From contig CAYYNP010000035.1 of assembly GCA_964472545.1 (NCBI GenBank), forward strand, positions 1-48,565: a stretch of 48,565 bases of DNA, read 5' to 3'. The notes under the pieces were generated by a model. It made no database searches. It was not told the origin of the DNA and was given only the letters and a program-made list of their open reading frames with translations. Positions within the stretch are counted from its first letter, which is position 1. The number at the start of each line of letters is the position of its first letter. The DNA comes from CAYYNP01 sp964472545 (lineage in GTDB: Bacteria; Planctomycetota; Planctomycetia; Pirellulales; Thermoguttaceae). The translations under genes and the position numbers were made by a program. This document shows positions 39,958 to 48,267 of the stretch, piece after piece.

Positions 39958-41817
39958 ATGAAGCCAGTTTCCTCTTTGTGCAAGCGTCGCAACACCGTCT
40001 GGAGACGGGCCACGCTCGCTGCCGCAATGCTGAGCGTTGCGTTGGCGGCCGCCGGACGGGCCGTTGCCTATCAGGGGCCGTGTGACCTGGTGGCCTCGAA
40101 CGACGGTAAGACGCTGTTCGTCATCAACGCCGACGCGAAGCAGGTCGCCTGGGTGGAGTTGCCCGGCGGCACGGTCGCTCGGCGAGTCGACCTGCCGGCC
40201 AGACCGACCGGCTTGGTGCTCAGCCCGGACGGCTCAAAGCTGATCGTCACCTGCGCAGCGGTGAAAAGCACGGTGGTCGTACTCGACACGGCATCCGGAA
40301 AGACCATATTGACCATGCCGGCCGGACACACGGCCTGCGGCCCGGCGATCACACCCGACGGCAATCGGCTCTACGTCTGCAATCGATTCAACAACGACGT
40401 CTCGGTGTTCGACCTCGCCAAGGGCGAAGAGATTGCCCGAGTGGCGGCCGTTCGCGAACCGGCCATTGCGGCCGTTACGCCCGACGGCAAGTCCGTGCTG
40501 GTGGGCAACTTCCTGCCGAACCAGCGGACGGACGAACTGTTCGTGAACGTCGTGGCCTCGAGGGTCACGGTCGTCGACACGCAGACGCACGAAACCTCCA
40601 CGATCCCGCTGACCATCGGCTCGCACAGTCTGCGCGAGTTCTACATCTCCCCCGACGGCGCCTACGCCTACGTGACGCACATCCTCTCCAACTTCAGCCT
40701 GGTCACTTCGCAACTCGACCAAGGGTGGATGAACGTCAACGCGGTCACCATCATCGACCTGCGAGAGAATACGGTCCTAAAGACGGCCGGGTTGGACGAA
40801 GCCTTCCTGGGCACGGGCAACCCGTGGGGAATCTGCGGCACGCCGGACGGCAAGAGGATTTGCATCGGCCATGCCGGCATGCACCAGGTTACGGTCGTCG
40901 ACGTGGCGGCGTTGATGGGCCGGCTCGAACCGCTTTACATGACGCCCGATGCGCGGGCCATTCCATACCATATGCAGCAAGGCATTACGCCGCCGCGGCG
41001 GATCGCGCTGCCCGGCAAGGGGCCGCGCGGGATGGCCGTGGTGGGGTCGAAGGTCTACGTGGCCGAGTATTTCAGCGATACGTTGGCCGAAGTGGATCTC
41101 GAGGCCGAGGGCGACGACGCAGCCCGTTCCATTGCGCTGGGGCCGAAGCCCCAGTTCGATTTGCGGCGCCGCGGCCAGTTCCTGTTCCACGACGCGAGCA
41201 TCTGTTACCAGAACTGGCAGAGCTGCGCGAGTTGTCATCCCGACGCCCGCACCGACGCGATGAACTGGGACCTGATGAACGACGGGACGGGCAACTTCAA
41301 GAGCACCAAGAGCATGCTCCTGGCCCATCGGACGCCGCCGGCGATGGCCGAGGGTGTGCGGGAGACGGCTGAGAAGGCCGTCCGCGCGGGCATGACGCAC
41401 ATCCTCTTCGCCGTACGGCCGGAGGAAGAGGCGGTTGCCATCGACACGTATCTGCGATCGTTGCGGCCGGTTCCCAGCCCGCATCTGGTCGACGGGAAGC
41501 TCAGTCCCGCGGCCCGACGCGGGCGTGCCCTCTTCCAGAGCAACGATGTCGGATGCCGCAGGTGTCACCCGGCGCCGTTGTATACGGACCTCCGGATGCA
41601 CAACGTCGGCACCAAGGGCAAGTACGAGATGGTCGACCGCTACGACACGCCGACGCTGATCGAAGTCTGGCGCACGGCCCCCTACTTGCACGACGGCCGC
41701 TACCTCACCGTCAAGGAGTTGATCGCCACGGGCAAGCACGGCAAGAGCCGCGGCCGTGTGGAGGGGTTGACGGAGCGAGAGATCGACGATCTGGCCGCGT
41801 TTGTTCTGTCGTTGTAA
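39958..41817 (+). CDS. YVTN-type beta-propeller fused to di-haem cytochrome c (619 aa)
   Basis: This is an exported electron-transfer-type protein. The start at 39958 follows AGGA by 7 bases and gives a signal peptide (RRATLAAAMLSVALAAAGRA, cleavage near AVA-YQG). Residues about 37-385 form a YVTN/SMP-30-like propeller with recurring blades: LVASNDGKTLFVINADAKQV, LVLSPDGSKLIVTCAAVKST, AITPDGNRLYVCNRFNNDVS, AVTPDGKSVLVGNF. Residues 400-619 have two c-type haem sites, CASCH (423-427) and CRRCH (533-537), and the DTPTLIEVWRTAPYLHDGR stretch usual in MauG/cytochrome c peroxidase-like proteins. That family oxidises substrates or reduces peroxide in the periplasm; the reaction here is unknown. The gene ends in tandem stops TAA TAG. 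It appears to be a single-gene unit. Confidence 0.9.
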   Translation: MKPVSSLCKRRNTVWRRATLAAAMLSVALAAAGRAVAYQGPCDLVASNDGKTLFVINADAKQVAWVELPGGTVARRVDLPARPTGLVLSPDGSKLIVTCAAVKSTVVVLDTASGKTILTMPAGHTACGPAITPDGNRLYVCNRFNNDVSVFDLAKGEEIARVAAVREPAIAAVTPDGKSVLVGNFLPNQRTDELFVNVVASRVTVVDTQTHETSTIPLTIGSHSLREFYISPDGAYAYVTHILSNFSLVTSQLDQGWMNVNAVTIIDLRENTVLKTAGLDEAFLGTGNPWGICGTPDGKRICIGHAGMHQVTVVDVAALMGRLEPLYMTPDARAIPYHMQQGITPPRRIALPGKGPRGMAVVGSKVYVAEYFSDTLAEVDLEAEGDDAARSIALGPKPQFDLRRRGQFLFHDASICYQNWQSCASCHPDARTDAMNWDLMNDGTGNFKSTKSMLLAHRTPPAMAEGVRETAEKAVRAGMTHILFAVRPEEEAVAIDTYLRSLRPVPSPHLVDGKLSPAARRGRALFQSNDVGCRRCHPAPLYTDLRMHNVGTKGKYEMVDRYDTPTLIEVWRTAPYLHDGRYLTVKELIATGKHGKSRGRVEGLTEREIDDLAAFVLSL

Positions 41818-42084
<267 letters not shown>

Positions 42085-43266
42085 TTAGGCGTTCACCTTC
42101 GTGACGACGCCCGAACCGACGGTCCGGCCGCCTTCGCGGAGGGCGAACCGATCGCCGTTTGCCAGCGCGATCGGCCGCTGCAGTTCGACGCCGAGCCTCA
42201 CGCCGTCGCCGGGCATGGCCATCTCGGCGTCGCCGAGCACGTGGGCCGTCCCGGTGACGTTGGTCGTGCGGAAGAAGAATTGCGGCGTGTAGCCGTTGAA
42301 GAACGGCGTATGCCGGCCGCCTTCCTCCTTGCGAAGCACGTAGACCTCGGCCTCGAAACTCCTCTGGGGAGTGATCGAACGGGCCGCCGCCAGAACCTGG
42401 CCGCGTTGGATTGCGCCGCGGCCGGTCTTGCGCAGCAGACAACCGACGTTATCGCCCGCCTGGCCGAAATCGAGGATCTCGGCGAACGACTCGACCTGCG
42501 TGACGACGTCCGCACGGGGCTCGGCGGTAAGTCCGACGATCTCCACGCCGTCGCCCGGCCGGACGATCCCTTGCTCGATCTTGCCGGTGACCACGGTGCC
42601 GCGCCCGGCGATCGTGTATACGTTTTCGATCGGCAACAGAAACGGCCTGTCGGTCAGGCGGATCGGGTCGGGGATTGCAGTGTCCAGCGCGTCGAGCAGC
42701 TTCTCGATGCACTCGGTCGCTTGCTCGTCGGTCGGGTTGTCGTGAGCGAGGCTGGCCGATCCGCGAACAAACGGCACTTTGTCGCCGGCAAACCCGTATT
42801 GCGAGAGCTAGTCGCACAACTCCATCTCGACCAGATCGATCAACTCGGGGTCGTCGACCAGGTCGCACTTATTGAGAAACACGACCAGGTGTGGCACGCC
42901 GACCTGACGCGCCAGCAGCACGTGCTCCCGCGTCTGCGGCATCGGACCGTCGGCGGCCGACACCAACAGCACGGCGGCATCCATCTGGGCCGCGCCGCTG
43001 ATCATGTTCTTGATGTAGTCGGCGTGACCCGGGCAGTCGATGTGTGCGTACACTCGTCGTTGGGTCTCATACTTCACGTGGGCGGCCAGAATCGTGACCG
43101 TCTTGCTCTTGTCGCGTACCACGCCGCCCTTGGCGATCTCGTGATACGGCTTGTAACGGGCAAGACCTTTCTCCGACTGCACGCGCAGCACGGCGGCGGT
43201 CAATGTGGTCTTGCCGTGATCGATGTGACCGATCGTTCCGACGTTGACGTGAACTTTCTCGACCAT
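42085..43266 (-). pseudogene. tuf: Divergent EF-Tu paralogue interrupted by an in-frame TAG at codon 153
   Basis: Conceptually this is 393 residues, the length of elongation factor Tu, which brings aminoacyl-tRNA to the ribosome with GTP. Visible motifs: GHIDHGKT (13-20), DCPGH, NKCD, SITPQRSFEAEVYVL, and GGRHTPFFNGYTPQFFFRTT. The frame is unbroken except for TAG at 42808-42810, where EF-Tu normally has Leu; the sequence reads EMELCD, stop, LSQYGFAGD. A single change from TTG would restore it. It is preceded by a strong AAAGGAGG (43276-43283). It also differs from ordinary EF-Tu in switch I, where EERERGITI is replaced by RDKSKTVTI; the Mg-binding Thr seems kept. No tRNA or ribosomal gene is near, so this is unlikely to be the main tuf gene. 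It could be a recent pseudogene, a base error or a readthrough gene; as written it yields only the first 152 residues. Confidence 0.8.
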
Positions 43267-43696
43267 AGCTCGTGTCCTCCTTTCGCTGAAGGAAAGGCGC
43301 CGTCCTCGCTGACCAGCCAAAGAGGTGAGCAGCCTCCGTGGCCTTTTCGTGCCCGTGCAGCGCCAGGGCAGCGAGTGCGACTGGGTAGGGTGATTTCGGG
43401 CGACACGACGTGGCCGCCTTTTCGCCAAGAACGAAAACAGCCCGCCGGCGGGTCGGCCGGGCGGGCTTTGGTGGGTGTTGCTTGCTGCGTGCGTCAACCA
43501 AACACCGGCTCCGCCTCGTCGACCGTCGACGAGTCTGATGAGCAGGATGTCGGTATGGAGGCGATGGTGTTCATGTCGCTTTCGGGTGTTTCTGCCCTCA
43601 ACCGCATTGAGACCCAAACGCCAGAAGTGGTTCGCTGATTTCTACGCGTTCTGCAGCGATCATCGGGCCGTTTCGGCCGCGCCGCCCGGAAACTGG
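43267..43696. other. Spacer upstream of the EF-Tu paralogue
   Basis: There is no gene in these 430 bases. The leftward EF-Tu start has AAAGGAGG at 43276-43283. A GC-rich hairpin with T run lies at 43434-43467, and a perfect inverted repeat CTCGTCGA-CCG-TCGACGAG at 43515-43533. I found no clear promoter for the EF-Tu gene between 43283 and 43433. Confidence 0.5.
43434..43467 (-). terminator. Rho-independent terminator or leader attenuator, leftward
   Basis: AGCCCGCC (43439-43446 on +) pairs with GGCGGGCT (43460-43467). Read leftward the stem is followed by GTTTTCG. It lies 230 bases after the DUF134 stop and 170 bases before the EF-Tu start, so it either ends the DUF134 transcript or acts in a long EF-Tu leader. 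The first is simpler. Confidence 0.6.
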
Positions 43697-44263
43697 CTAC
43701 TCTTCGTCTTCCGATGCCCTACCGGTCTCAAGGGCCGGCGACTCGCCAGCGGCGAGGCCTCGACCTCTTCCCCGGCCGGCGGCGCGGCGTCCCTGACCAC
43801 TGCAACGATGCCGCTGCCGACAGCCGCCTTGGCGGCCCCCCTGGCCGATCGCCACCACTTCGGCCCGCCGGAAATCCTGGCTTTGGCAGGCGGGACACTC
43901 CGCCGGCCGCCCAGTTCCACATGGGACTTCCCACACGTGCCCACAGTCGGCACACGCAAACGTTCTCATTTCAGCCATCTCGACGTTTCCTCCTTCGATT
44001 CGTAGAACAAGCCCCTCGACCAGCACTTGGGCGACCTTTCTCCTCGCCGAGTCGACGATTCTCCCGAAGGTCTGTCGGGAGACGCCCATCCGCGCGGCGG
44101 CCTTCTCCTGGTACAGACCCTCGTGGTCGGCCAGCCGCACGGCCTCGAATTCGTCGACTGCGAGAACCACCTCGGCGACGGAACTCGCCGGCTGGCCGGC
44201 GGGTTTGAACAGCCTGCAGTCGGGCAGCGAAGATACTCGCCGGCAACGCTTGGGTCTGGGCAT
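43697..44263 (-). CDS. DUF134 (UPF0251) DNA-binding protein with zinc-ribbon-like segment
   Basis: 188 residues. The N-terminus MPRPKRCRRVSSLPDCRLFK and the sequence VLAVDEFEAVRLADHEGLYQ are the DUF134 signature. The helix-turn-helix is at about 46-80 (EKAAARMGVSRQTFGRIVDS). Residues 101-133 hold four spaced Cys (CADC at 104-107, C115, CPAC at 123-126), a likely zinc ribbon similar to FmdB-type regulators. The last 48 residues are Gly/Arg/Gln-rich and probably disordered. By family it is expected to bind DNA as a small regulator, but no target is known to me. GGAG lies about 11 bases before the start, and a consensus promoter is placed 30-60 bases upstream. Homologues often sit beside NifX/NifB-type Fe-Mo-binding proteins; no such gene is here. 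Confidence 0.88.
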   Translation of the reverse strand: MPRPKRCRRVSSLPDCRLFKPAGQPASSVAEVVLAVDEFEAVRLADHEGLYQEKAAARMGVSRQTFGRIVDSARRKVAQVLVEGLVLRIEGGNVEMAEMRTFACADCGHVWEVPCGTGRPAECPACQSQDFRRAEVVAIGQGGRQGGCRQRHRCSGQGRRAAGRGRGRGLAAGESPALETGRASEDEE

Positions 44264-44678
44264 CGATTCGCTCCGGGCCGTGGTTCCTCGTCATCTGTTG
44301 AGTTATAGGCATATGCCCGTAATAAGTCAAGGCACCTATCGTTGGACGGCGAGGCACCCGGTTCGCAGGCTGGGGGATACGTGACCACTTAGGGGGGCTG
44401 TGAGTCCCACGCCTAATCGTGGTGGAGCATGCTCTGGCGGATGGGGCCAGACGTCTGGAGAGGCTACTCGTCAACATGGCGAGCCCTACCGGTTGCGCCG
44501 GTTGTTCGCGTCGTCGCGGTCGGCCCGGATGGACGGCATCTGAGGGTTCGTGCAGTCCTGAGGGTCGTCCTACAAGTTGTAGTGATAGCGGTTAGTTGTA
44601 GACGAAGACAAACGCAGACCCGACCTCCGGCGCTCGAGCCGCTGGGGCACCACCACTTCACACCTCACGCCCTCGAAT
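44264..44678. promoter_or_regulatory. Divergent spacer between DUF134 and lipoprotein genes, rich in palindromes
   Basis: These 415 bases have no gene. Palindromes seen are GGCATATGCC (44308-44317), GAGCATGCTC (44425-44434), CCAGACGTCTGG (44447-44458) and CTACAA-G-TTGTAG (44570-44582). The first is inside the DUF134 promoter. The last is about 100 bases before the lipoprotein start and overlaps a possible -35 TTGTAG; a matching -10 is not convincing. Confidence 0.5.
44302..44330 (-). promoter_or_regulatory. Consensus sigma70-type promoter of the DUF134 gene with palindrome in spacer
   Basis: Read leftward: TTGACT (44325-44330), 17-base spacer, TATAAC (44302-44307), about 38 bases before the DUF134 ATG. 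The spacer ends in the perfect palindrome GGCATATGCC directly against the -10 box, which is where a repressor or MerR-like activator could sit. Auto-control by the DUF134 protein is a guess. Confidence 0.75.
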
Positions 44679-45881
44679 ATGCACCACGGCAAGCTCTTCG
44701 ATCGATACTCCCGCGGAAGCTCCGCCCGTAGCGGAAGCCGAGGCCGCGGCCTTGGTGCGACGTTGCTCGTTGTGATCTGCGGCTGTTGGATCTGCGTGGC
44801 CGCCGGCTGTATGTCGAACGAAGTCTTTATGAGGGAGCCGACCGCCCCGCGCGATCGGGCCATCGTTGAGCGGCTGGAAACGACCGCTGCGCCCGACGAC
44901 GCAGCAGCCCGCCGGCGCCGCGCCGCAGCAGTTCGGCTCGTCGCGCCGCGGCGGAACCCGCCCGTGGCGGTGTTGTTCGTGGCCGCCGAGAAGCGCACGT
45001 CGGATTTGGCACCTGGAATGAACGCCTCCGAATCCTCTCGCCGGAAGAGTGTGGTTCGTGCGGCGTCCCATACGAACACTCAGCAATCGGATGATCGGCA
45101 ATCGGGTGCTCGGCAATCGGGCGCTCGGCAATCGGGCGCTCGGCAATCGGGCGCTCGGCAATCGGGCGGCGGTGATCCTCGGGAGCCGGTGGCCAGGCTT
45201 GAACTGGTTCTCGGCGATGGCGACACGCTGCTGCCGGTGCCCGCTACGACGCTCGACAATCCGCCAACCGACCTCCCAACGGCGGCGGTGTCGGAAGCCG
45301 CCGAAGAACCGCCGGACGCGACACCGGAAGCCGCCCCCGACGCAACACCGACAGTTGAGCCCGCCGACGTCAATGACGCGGTGCCAGTCGTGCCGGCGAC
45401 CGAGCCTTCACCCCCGCCGGTCTTCTCGCAGGACCCACGACCCCTGACAGACGTCACGACGGCCATTTCGGCGCCGGGCGGTTCCATGCCGAAAAACGCT
45501 GCGGCGGCCGAGTTTCCTCCGCTGGCGGAGGCCTTGCGGGAGATCGACGCGGATCGCGGCTGGGCCGGTTTCGGCTACCAGTGGGAGGCCTCGGCCACAG
45601 TTCACCGCCCGCTCTACTTCGAGGAGATCAACGCGGAGCGCTACGGCTACTCGCGTTGCCGACCACTGCAACCGGCCATCTCCGGCGCCCGCTTCTTCGC
45701 CACCGTGCCGGCTTTGCCCTACAAAATGACCGCCGAGCCGCGCTGCGAGTGCGTCTATCCGCTGGGGCACTACCGCCCCGGAAGCTGCGCACCGCATCGG
45801 CCACACTGCTGGCCGCTTCAGCCAAAGGCCGGTTTGATCGAGGCCGGCGCGGTGACGGGGTTGATCTTTGTGGTGCCGTAG
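44679..45881 (+). CDS. Planctomycete-type lipoprotein of unknown function (400 aa)
   Basis: The N-terminus has a basic stretch, then LGATLLVVICGCWICVAAGC, a lipoprotein signal with lipobox VAAGC (Cys 44). Upstream of the ATG I see no good ribosome binding site, so the start rests on the need for the signal segment. Residues about 134-164 are a run of six 5-residue repeats (RQSGA). A Pro/Ala/Thr/Glu-rich linker covers roughly 180-270. The C-terminal 120 residues are compact and rich in Trp, Tyr and Cys: GYQWEASATVHRPLYFEEIN, AERYGYSRCRPLQPAISGAR, FFATVPALPYKMTAEPRCEC, YPLGHYRPGSCAP. I recall similar 'PLYFEE-N-ERYGY ... GHYRPGSCAP' proteins of unknown role in planctomycetes. The gene is followed by a large inverted repeat and the convergent M50 gene. 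Confidence 0.8.
   Translation: MHHGKLFDRYSRGSSARSGSRGRGLGATLLVVICGCWICVAAGCMSNEVFMREPTAPRDRAIVERLETTAAPDDAAARRRRAAAVRLVAPRRNPPVAVLFVAAEKRTSDLAPGMNASESSRRKSVVRAASHTNTQQSDDRQSGARQSGARQSGARQSGARQSGGGDPREPVARLELVLGDGDTLLPVPATTLDNPPTDLPTAAVSEAAEEPPDATPEAAPDATPTVEPADVNDAVPVVPATEPSPPPVFSQDPRPLTDVTTAISAPGGSMPKNAAAAEFPPLAEALREIDADRGWAGFGYQWEASATVHRPLYFEEINAERYGYSRCRPLQPAISGARFFATVPALPYKMTAEPRCECVYPLGHYRPGSCAPHRPHCWPLQPKAGLIEAGAVTGLIFVVP
45081..45170 (+). repeat. 15-bp tandem repeat, six units, inside the lipoprotein gene
   Basis: The unit CGGCAATCGGGCGCT encodes RQSGA. Three units (45111-45155) are identical, and the flanking ones differ by one to a few bases. The length is a multiple of three, so gain or loss of units would keep the frame. 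Confidence 0.95.
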
Positions 45882-45911
45882 TCCGTGGTTGCGATTCAGT
45901 ATCTGGGTGGC

Positions 45912-46000
45912 GGAGGCAAAGCGCAGCGGTGCCCCAGGTGGCCGGCGTTCCCGTAGTCTCTTGGATCACTGGGGCACCGCTGCGCTTTGCCCCAGCCACC
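45912..46000. repeat. Large inverted repeat made of two opposed GCTGCGC-family stem-loops
   Basis: The copy at 45917-45938 (read leftward) and the copy at 45969-45994 match over more than 20 bases, including CTGGGGCACCGCTGCGCTTT. The right copy also folds alone (CTGGGGCA/TGCCCCAG). The spacer is about 30 bases. The pair lies between the ends of the convergent lipoprotein (45881) and M50 (46015) genes, where it may end transcription from both sides. Confidence 0.8.
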
Positions 46001-46014
46001 CTGCCTACGGGCGG

Positions 46015-48267
46015 CTACCAATGGAAGCGGAATGTGCGGCCGAGATAGCGAACCAGCCGGCGCGCCAGCGATTGAGAATCGACCATGATCTTGGCCCGCC
46101 CACGGGTGCCCGTGAGTAGTCGGGCGTCGTGATCGTCGAGCACGACTCGTGCGTAGTAGGTGGTTTGCAGCGGCCGCGCGAACCCTTGGGCGTCGACCCG
46201 GGCGGGCAGTTCTCCGCCGGCAGCCAACTCGCGAGGCACGGTCTTCAGGTCGGTGCGCGGGGGCTGGGAAACGGTGCCCCAGATCACCTCGGCCGGCAGT
46301 TCGGCCAACCGCAGCTTCACGCGCTGTCCGGCCCGAACGTACTCGACGTCGGCCTGATCGACGGCCAACATGGCCTCGAGTCGTGTAGGATCGCCCACCA
46401 TGGCCAGCAGCGTCCCGGTTTCCAGGTAACAGCCGCGATTGTGGGCTTGCAGCGGATGGCCCCACCAAGCTCCCAAGGCGCCGGCTTCCGAGATTCCCGA
46501 ACCGAACGCCGGCCGCGGCACGCTCGGCGGCGGCAACACGGTCCCGGCGATCGGCGACTTCAGTTCCAGCCTCGCGAGATCGTCTTCCCGCTGCCGCAGC
46601 CTTCCCATCAGATCGTCCACGGCCGCCTTTGCGGCAGGGATCTGTGGTGACACGGCGGCCGGGTCGATTTCAAGTTGGGCTTTGAGGTGTTCCAGCCGCA
46701 ACTGCCGTTGGCGGTACTGCGCTTGTAGCTGCGCGATCTCCATACGCCGGTCGGGACTGTCGAGCCTGGCCAGGGTTTGATTTGCCGAAACCGCCGTCCC
46801 GGCCGCCGCCATCGGCACGTCCGGCATCAACACGCCGGGCGCCGAAACGTAGACGCGATGGACGTCCGCCGGTTCGAGCACGCTCGGCGCCGTCACGCGA
46901 TGCGGTAGCGGTACCAGCCCGATTCCAATCACGGCCGCGGCCAGAAGCCCCAACGTCAACGCCGCCCGCCGTCGGCGAACGGCGCCTCGCCAGGCGGGAT
47001 TACGCAACAACCGCGCGCCGCTGAGCACGGGCGCCATCATCATGCCGATCACGACCACCGCCGCCAGAGCCACCGCCAACGGCTCGAGACGATACGACTT
47101 CAACACGCGGCGGCAGAACCAAAGGATGGCGATCACCACCACCCAGCGATAGAGCGTCGACGCCACGGCGTAGGCCGTCAGCAGCCCGCGCCGCCGGTCG
47201 GGCACGGCCCGCTCGTCGTGCAATTCCAGCCCCAGGAAGAACCTCGCCAGCCCGCGCACCAGCAGGGCCCGCGACTGCTGATGGAGATTGGGGACTTCGA
47301 GCAGGTCGGAGAGCACGAAATAGCCGTCGTAGCGCAGCAGGGGGTTGCCGTTGAAGACGAGGGTGCTGATCGAGCAGACGAACATCACGTTCAGACAGAG
47401 CATGTTCAGCAGCCCCGGTTCGCTGAACCACCACAGCAGCGTGGCCGCCGCCGCCAACACGAGTTCAACGCCGATTCCCGCCGCCGCCACGGCGATCCGT
47501 TGCCACTTGCCCGGCAGCAGCCAGGAGTCGGAGACGTTGCAATAGAGGCAGGGTGTAAACACCAGCAGCATCAGGCCCATCTCGTGGCACTCGCCGCCAA
47601 AATGTTTGCAGGTCAACGCGTGGCCCATTTCGTGCAGGACCTTGACGCCGGCCAGAACCGCCACCAAATAGACCGCGTTGACTGGGGTGAAGAACGCCCG
47701 GAACTCGGGCAGCCGCGACGTGAGGACGTTGAACTGTACGGCCATCAGCAGAATTGCACCCACAACCAACGTCAGGCAAGCACCCAACGTCAACGGCGAG
47801 AAGATCCACCGACATTTCGGATACAGCCACCCAAGCAGCGGTTCCGGGTCGATGCCACGGAAACGGACGGCCAGCACGCCGGTCAGCCGGCCGATCAACG
47901 CCCGGCGCCGGCGATCGCGATGCCCTTCGAGCAGCCGGTCGCCTTGGCTCGGAGCGTCGGCGATCAGCAGCCCGTTGCGGTGCAGCCGTCCGAGAAAGGC
48001 GTGGAGTTGTTCGACGCCGAGTTGCAGCGGGGCGAAGACTCGCTCGAACTGCCGTTTGATTTGGTCCAGGCTCACGCGTCCGTCGAGCATGCGCAAGATG
48101 GCGTGTTCCTCGTCGCGGAGATGGAAGTATCGCAACGAAACCGGGTCTTTCACGACCCAACATCGCCGCAGTCCCGTGCGTTGCTCGTGGACCGTCAAAT
48201 CCGGCCGCATCCGCAGCGCCAACGGCCGCGTGAGCGTCGAATCGGATTGGACGGAAATCGATGCCAT
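46015..48267 (-). CDS. PqqD-like / M50 metallopeptidase / HlyD-like membrane fusion protein (750 aa)
   Basis: This is a polytopic membrane protein that joins three modules usually found apart. Residues 25-110 resemble PqqD-type peptide-binding domains (WVVKDPVSLRYFHLRDEEHA). Membrane segments occur at about 155-178, 193-212, 255-281, 285-306, 365-385, 397-417 and 434-453. HEMGH at 212-216 is the M50 zinc site, and NPLLRYDGYF (Asp 314) is the likely third ligand. A Cys pair TPCLYCNVSDSW (238-249) lies between. Residues 455-735 are HlyD-like: a lipoyl-type strand pair (VYVSAPGVLMP, LKSPIAGTVLPP) with a coiled coil at 505-570. Such proteins accompany export systems that handle peptides or secreted proteins, and the M50 part may be protease or scaffold. 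No transporter partner is in view; one could lie past the right edge. No strong ribosome binding site is seen. Confidence 0.88.
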   Translation of the reverse strand: MASISVQSDSTLTRPLALRMRPDLTVHEQRTGLRRCWVVKDPVSLRYFHLRDEEHAILRMLDGRVSLDQIKRQFERVFAPLQLGVEQLHAFLGRLHRNGLLIADAPSQGDRLLEGHRDRRRRALIGRLTGVLAVRFRGIDPEPLLGWLYPKCRWIFSPLTLGACLTLVVGAILLMAVQFNVLTSRLPEFRAFFTPVNAVYLVAVLAGVKVLHEMGHALTCKHFGGECHEMGLMLLVFTPCLYCNVSDSWLLPGKWQRIAVAAAGIGVELVLAAAATLLWWFSEPGLLNMLCLNVMFVCSISTLVFNGNPLLRYDGYFVLSDLLEVPNLHQQSRALLVRGLARFFLGLELHDERAVPDRRRGLLTAYAVASTLYRWVVVIAILWFCRRVLKSYRLEPLAVALAAVVVIGMMMAPVLSGARLLRNPAWRGAVRRRRAALTLGLLAAAVIGIGLVPLPHRVTAPSVLEPADVHRVYVSAPGVLMPDVPMAAAGTAVSANQTLARLDSPDRRMEIAQLQAQYRQRQLRLEHLKAQLEIDPAAVSPQIPAAKAAVDDLMGRLRQREDDLARLELKSPIAGTVLPPPSVPRPAFGSGISEAGALGAWWGHPLQAHNRGCYLETGTLLAMVGDPTRLEAMLAVDQADVEYVRAGQRVKLRLAELPAEVIWGTVSQPPRTDLKTVPRELAAGGELPARVDAQGFARPLQTTYYARVVLDDHDARLLTGTRGRAKIMVDSQSLARRLVRYLGRTFRFHW

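Noticed and set aside
43267..43617. N-terminal extension of the EF-Tu paralogue to an upstream ATG
   Set aside because: The extra residues are not EF-Tu-like, cross the terminator hairpin, and ignore the strong AAAGGAGG at 43276-43283 that fits the start at 43266.
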